Positions 35,368-37,543 of a stretch of 37,543 nt of DNA are shown here, piece by piece; the stretch's first letter is position 1, and each line of letters begins with the position of its first letter. The translations under genes were made by a program, and so were the position numbers. Origin of the DNA: Verrucomicrobia subdivision 6 bacterium (GTDB taxonomy: Bacteria > Verrucomicrobiota > Verrucomicrobiia > Methylacidiphilales > Verrucolacustridaceae); the NCBI GenBank assembly GCA_945873585.1, contig CAMCDO010000004.1:1-37543 (forward strand). Direction: 5' to 3'. The notes below the pieces were generated by a model. The model had not been told where the DNA came from. It ran no database searches and saw only the letters and a program-made list of their open reading frames with translations.

Positions 35368-36432
35368 CTACCAGATCCCGCGGTCGCCACTCTTTAGGCC
35401 ACGCACAAATTCTACCAACAACTGCACGCACCTCTCCACATCCTTCAGGTCCACCACCTCACTCGGGGTATGCATATAACGCAAAGGAATGCTGACCAAC
35501 CCCGTCGCCACCCCACCGCGCACCATTTGAATTGCTCGCGCATCCGTTCCCGTCGGACGTGGTTCCGCTTCCACTTGATAGGGAATTTTTAACCTCTCCG
35601 CCGCCTTCTTTAACCGCGCGAAAATCTCATGGTTAATATTCGCCCCTCGACAAAGAATCGGTCCACCACCCAGTTTCGTCTCCCCAACTTTGCGAGGATC
35701 GCAATCCGGATGATCCGTCGCATGCCCCACATCCACCGCCACCGCCAAATGCGGATGGATGGTGTACGCCGAAGTCGTTGCTCCACGCACCCCAATCTCC
35801 TCTTGGACTGTCGCGACACTGACCACCTTAGCCGCAATTTTCTTTTCTTTCGACAACCTCACCAAAGTCTCACCCACCACATACGCCCCCACTTTATTAT
35901 CAAACGCCCGAGCCGTCGCCAGGCTACCACCCAATCGCTGAAACTCGTGATCGTACGTCGCCACATCCCCAATCGCCACCCGCTGCAACGCCTCCTCCTT
36001 GTTCTTCGCTCCAATATCGATCCACATCTCGTGCTTCTTCGGAACTCTTTTCCTCTCATCTTCCTCCATCAAATGAATCGCCCGCTTCCCCGTCACCCCT
36101 ACCACCGGTCCCTTCGCCGTCTGAATCACCACTCGCCGACCCGAAATCACCGAAAGGTCATGACCCCCAATCGTGTCAAAATAAAGAAAACCCTCTTTAT
36201 TAATGTAGATCACCATAAAACCCAACTCATCCATATGCCCCGCCAGCATCACCGTCGGATCTCCTTTTAAATTTAAGGTGGCAATTCGATTACCCAGAGG
36301 ATCTTTTTCATACTGATCCGCCCGCCCTTTGACATGCCGATCAAAAACTTCCTGCGCCTCGGTTTCATACCCCGAAGGGGAACGAGCATGAAGCAATTCG
36401 GTCAGAAAAGCCGGCGCAGGGTATGAATCCAT
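35368..36432 (-). CDS. M42-family aminopeptidase / deblocking metallopeptidase
   Basis: A 354-aa cytoplasmic dinuclear metallopeptidase of the M42 family (TET-type aminopeptidases such as FrvX, PepA and the old endoglucanase M). Metal ligands with start at ATG 36432: His66 and Asp68 in LAGHMDELGF, bridging Asp178 in AFDNKVG, catalytic Glu211 and ligand Glu212 in VQEEIGVRG, Asp234 in AVDVGHATD, His321 in RYMHTPSE. The open frame continues to a GTG at 36447, but GGAGGA sits 7 nt upstream of the ATG, which decides the start. It should trim N-terminal residues from peptides. It is divergent from homoserine dehydrogenase across about 100 bp. Confidence 0.92.
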   Translation of the reverse strand: MDSYPAPAFLTELLHARSPSGYETEAQEVFDRHVKGRADQYEKDPLGNRIATLNLKGDPTVMLAGHMDELGFMVIYINKEGFLYFDTIGGHDLSVISGRRVVIQTAKGPVVGVTGKRAIHLMEEDERKRVPKKHEMWIDIGAKNKEEALQRVAIGDVATYDHEFQRLGGSLATARAFDNKVGAYVVGETLVRLSKEKKIAAKVVSVATVQEEIGVRGATTSAYTIHPHLAVAVDVGHATDHPDCDPRKVGETKLGGGPILCRGANINHEIFARLKKAAERLKIPYQVEAEPRPTGTDARAIQMVRGGVATGLVSIPLRYMHTPSEVVDLKDVERCVQLLVEFVRGLKSGDRGIW

Positions 36433-36533
36433 CGGACTATCCTCCACATCCCTTACTTGGTTTCCATCTCAAATTACCCGCCGACCCATTTCCCGTGCTT
36501 GAGAATGGGCCTCTCCTTAGGTTGAATCAGAGG

Positions 36534-37543
36534 ATGAACAAGTTCGGTATTGGCCTCATCGGTTGCGGTACGGTCGGATCAGGACTGATCCGGAACCTTG
36601 CCAAGGCTAATCCCCTTTTGCGCGAACGCCTCGACATCCATCTCGAGATCGTCGCCGCCGCAGTCAAGGACATCACCAAAGTACGCGACGGCTTGCCCGT
36701 AAAGCCGATCGCCGATTGGCGAAAAGTGATCGCTGATCCCGCCGCACAAATCGTGGTCGAACTCGTCGGTGGCGTGGAAGATTCATTTCAAATTGCCCAA
36801 GCCTGTCTTCAAGCAGGAAAACCCCTCGTCACTGCCAATAAAGCCCTCCTCGCCGAACGCGGACACGAACTCATCGCCCAAGCTAACCAATCCAATGCCC
36901 CAATCTATTTCGAAGCTAGCGTCGCGGGCGGTATTCCCGTTATCAAGGTCCTCCGCGAAGGTCTCGTCGCCAACCAACTTCTCGGTCTTCACGGCATTAT
37001 CAACGGAACATCGAACTACATCCTCACACAAATGGCCGAAGCTGGCTCCGATTTCGCCACCGCTCTCCAGCAAGCCAAGGACCTCGGCTACGCTGAAGCC
37101 GATGACCGCCTCGATGTTGACGGAATCGATGCCGCCCATAAGGCCGCCATCCTCTGCCTCCTCGCCTATGGTTTTCTGCCGAAATTCTCCGAGGTTCCAG
37201 TCCAAGGCATTCGTAAGATTTCTTCGCAAGATGTCTCCTTTGCCGCCCAACTCGGCTACATCATTAAACTCCTAGCCCTCGTCCGGCCCCACGGTTCCGA
37301 CCAAGTCGAAGTCCGGGTAGCCCCCACCCTTCTCCCTATCCGCCATCCCATGGCCTCGGTTCATGGTGCTTTTAACGCCATCGGCCTCCTCGGCAATCTC
37401 TCTGGACCAGTCCAGCTGACGGGCCGAGGCGCAGGTCCCGATGCCACCTCCAGCGCCCTGCTCGCCGACCTGGCAGAAGCCGCGAAAAATCTTCGCGACA
37501 AATCTCCTGGCCCCCAAATCCCTCAGCCCGACGGCAAACTCCG
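36534..37543 (+). CDS. hom: Homoserine dehydrogenase (partial, runs off right edge)
   Basis: The frame from ATG 36534 stays open to the window end (336 codons). The N-terminal Rossmann motif GIGLIGCGTVGSGLIRNL (4-21) binds NAD(P). VVELVGGVE, KPLVTANKALLAERG and the FEASVAGGIPVIKVLREGL phrase, followed by GIINGTSNYILTQM and EADDRLDVDGIDAAHKAAIL, are diagnostic of homoserine dehydrogenase. It reduces aspartate semialdehyde to homoserine in threonine/methionine synthesis. There is no aspartokinase domain before it, so it is the monofunctional type; the C-terminal ACT domain usual in the ~430-aa form would be beyond the edge. AGAGG just before the ATG serves as Shine-Dalgarno. Confidence 0.96.
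   Translation, partial: MNKFGIGLIGCGTVGSGLIRNLAKANPLLRERLDIHLEIVAAAVKDITKVRDGLPVKPIADWRKVIADPAAQIVVELVGGVEDSFQIAQACLQAGKPLVTANKALLAERGHELIAQANQSNAPIYFEASVAGGIPVIKVLREGLVANQLLGLHGIINGTSNYILTQMAEAGSDFATALQQAKDLGYAEADDRLDVDGIDAAHKAAILCLLAYGFLPKFSEVPVQGIRKISSQDVSFAAQLGYIIKLLALVRPHGSDQVEVRVAPTLLPIRHPMASVHGAFNAIGLLGNLSGPVQLTGRGAGPDATSSALLADLAEAAKNLRDKSPGPQIPQPDGKL

Noticed and set aside
35629-36270. A 213-codon plus-strand frame
   Set aside because: It is antisense to the M42 peptidase and has the His/Arg/Pro-rich composition of a shadow frame.

Overview
This window reads as a chromosomal segment of a Gram-negative bacterium, most probably a member of the Verrucomicrobiota. The reasons are an ECF sigma factor of the Rhodopirellula/Verrucomicrobium type coupled to a FecR-like membrane protein, an LPS inner-core (Kdo/heptose) operon with a CTP synthase gene inside it, a tyrosine-autokinase exopolysaccharide export locus, and mostly weak Shine-Dalgarno sites with many 4-bp stop/start overlaps. 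The phylum call is an inference from gene content; no rRNA is present. The region is core-like: I see no transposase, integrase, CRISPR array, tRNA or rRNA, and no gene-free gap longer than about 220 bp.

Layout. (1) 1-2183, minus strand: ECF sigma factor, FecR-like protein, and the first 25 codons of a secreted protein cut by the window edge. (2) 2400-4537, plus strand: an exported aldose 1-epimerase and an exported TM1410-type putative glycoside hydrolase. (3) 4693-5487, minus: PHP histidinol-phosphatase. (4) 5573-11904, plus: a tightly packed envelope operon rfaE1(hldA)-gmhB-kdsB-pyrG-kdsA-lptC-lptA-lptB, which makes the heptose and Kdo precursors, supplies CTP for CMP-Kdo, and builds the LPS transport bridge. 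(5) 11929-16673: pyrF (minus), ispE (plus), rpsT (minus), then a membrane HExxH protein, a PTS EIIA (PtsN-like) protein and argS on the plus strand. (6) 16734-27498, all minus: corA, a soluble NtrB-like kinase, an NtrC-type sigma-54 activator, a GT-C-like membrane protein, an outer-membrane beta-barrel, a Wzc-type kinase, a Wza-type export protein, nadD and rsfS. (7) 27593-29143, plus: gpmI. (8) 29147-36432, minus: M42 peptidase, ychF, upp, two tandem Deg-like proteins (one with an intact triad, one degenerate), a Gph-like HAD phosphatase and a small coiled-coil/SH3-like protein. (9) 36534-37543, plus: homoserine dehydrogenase, cut by the right edge.

The points most worth a second look are: two essential genes (lptB and nadD) that appear to begin with CTG inside CTGA stop/start overlaps; a tandem active/pseudo-protease Deg pair; a sigma-54 two-component system translationally coupled to polysaccharide genes; a GmhB lacking the zinc-loop cysteines; and nested inverted repeats in two convergent intergenic gaps. 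Nothing here is clearly a wholly new defence or mobile system. Several gene starts were moved from the longest open frame on the basis of homology, overlap or Shine-Dalgarno evidence, as noted in the entries.
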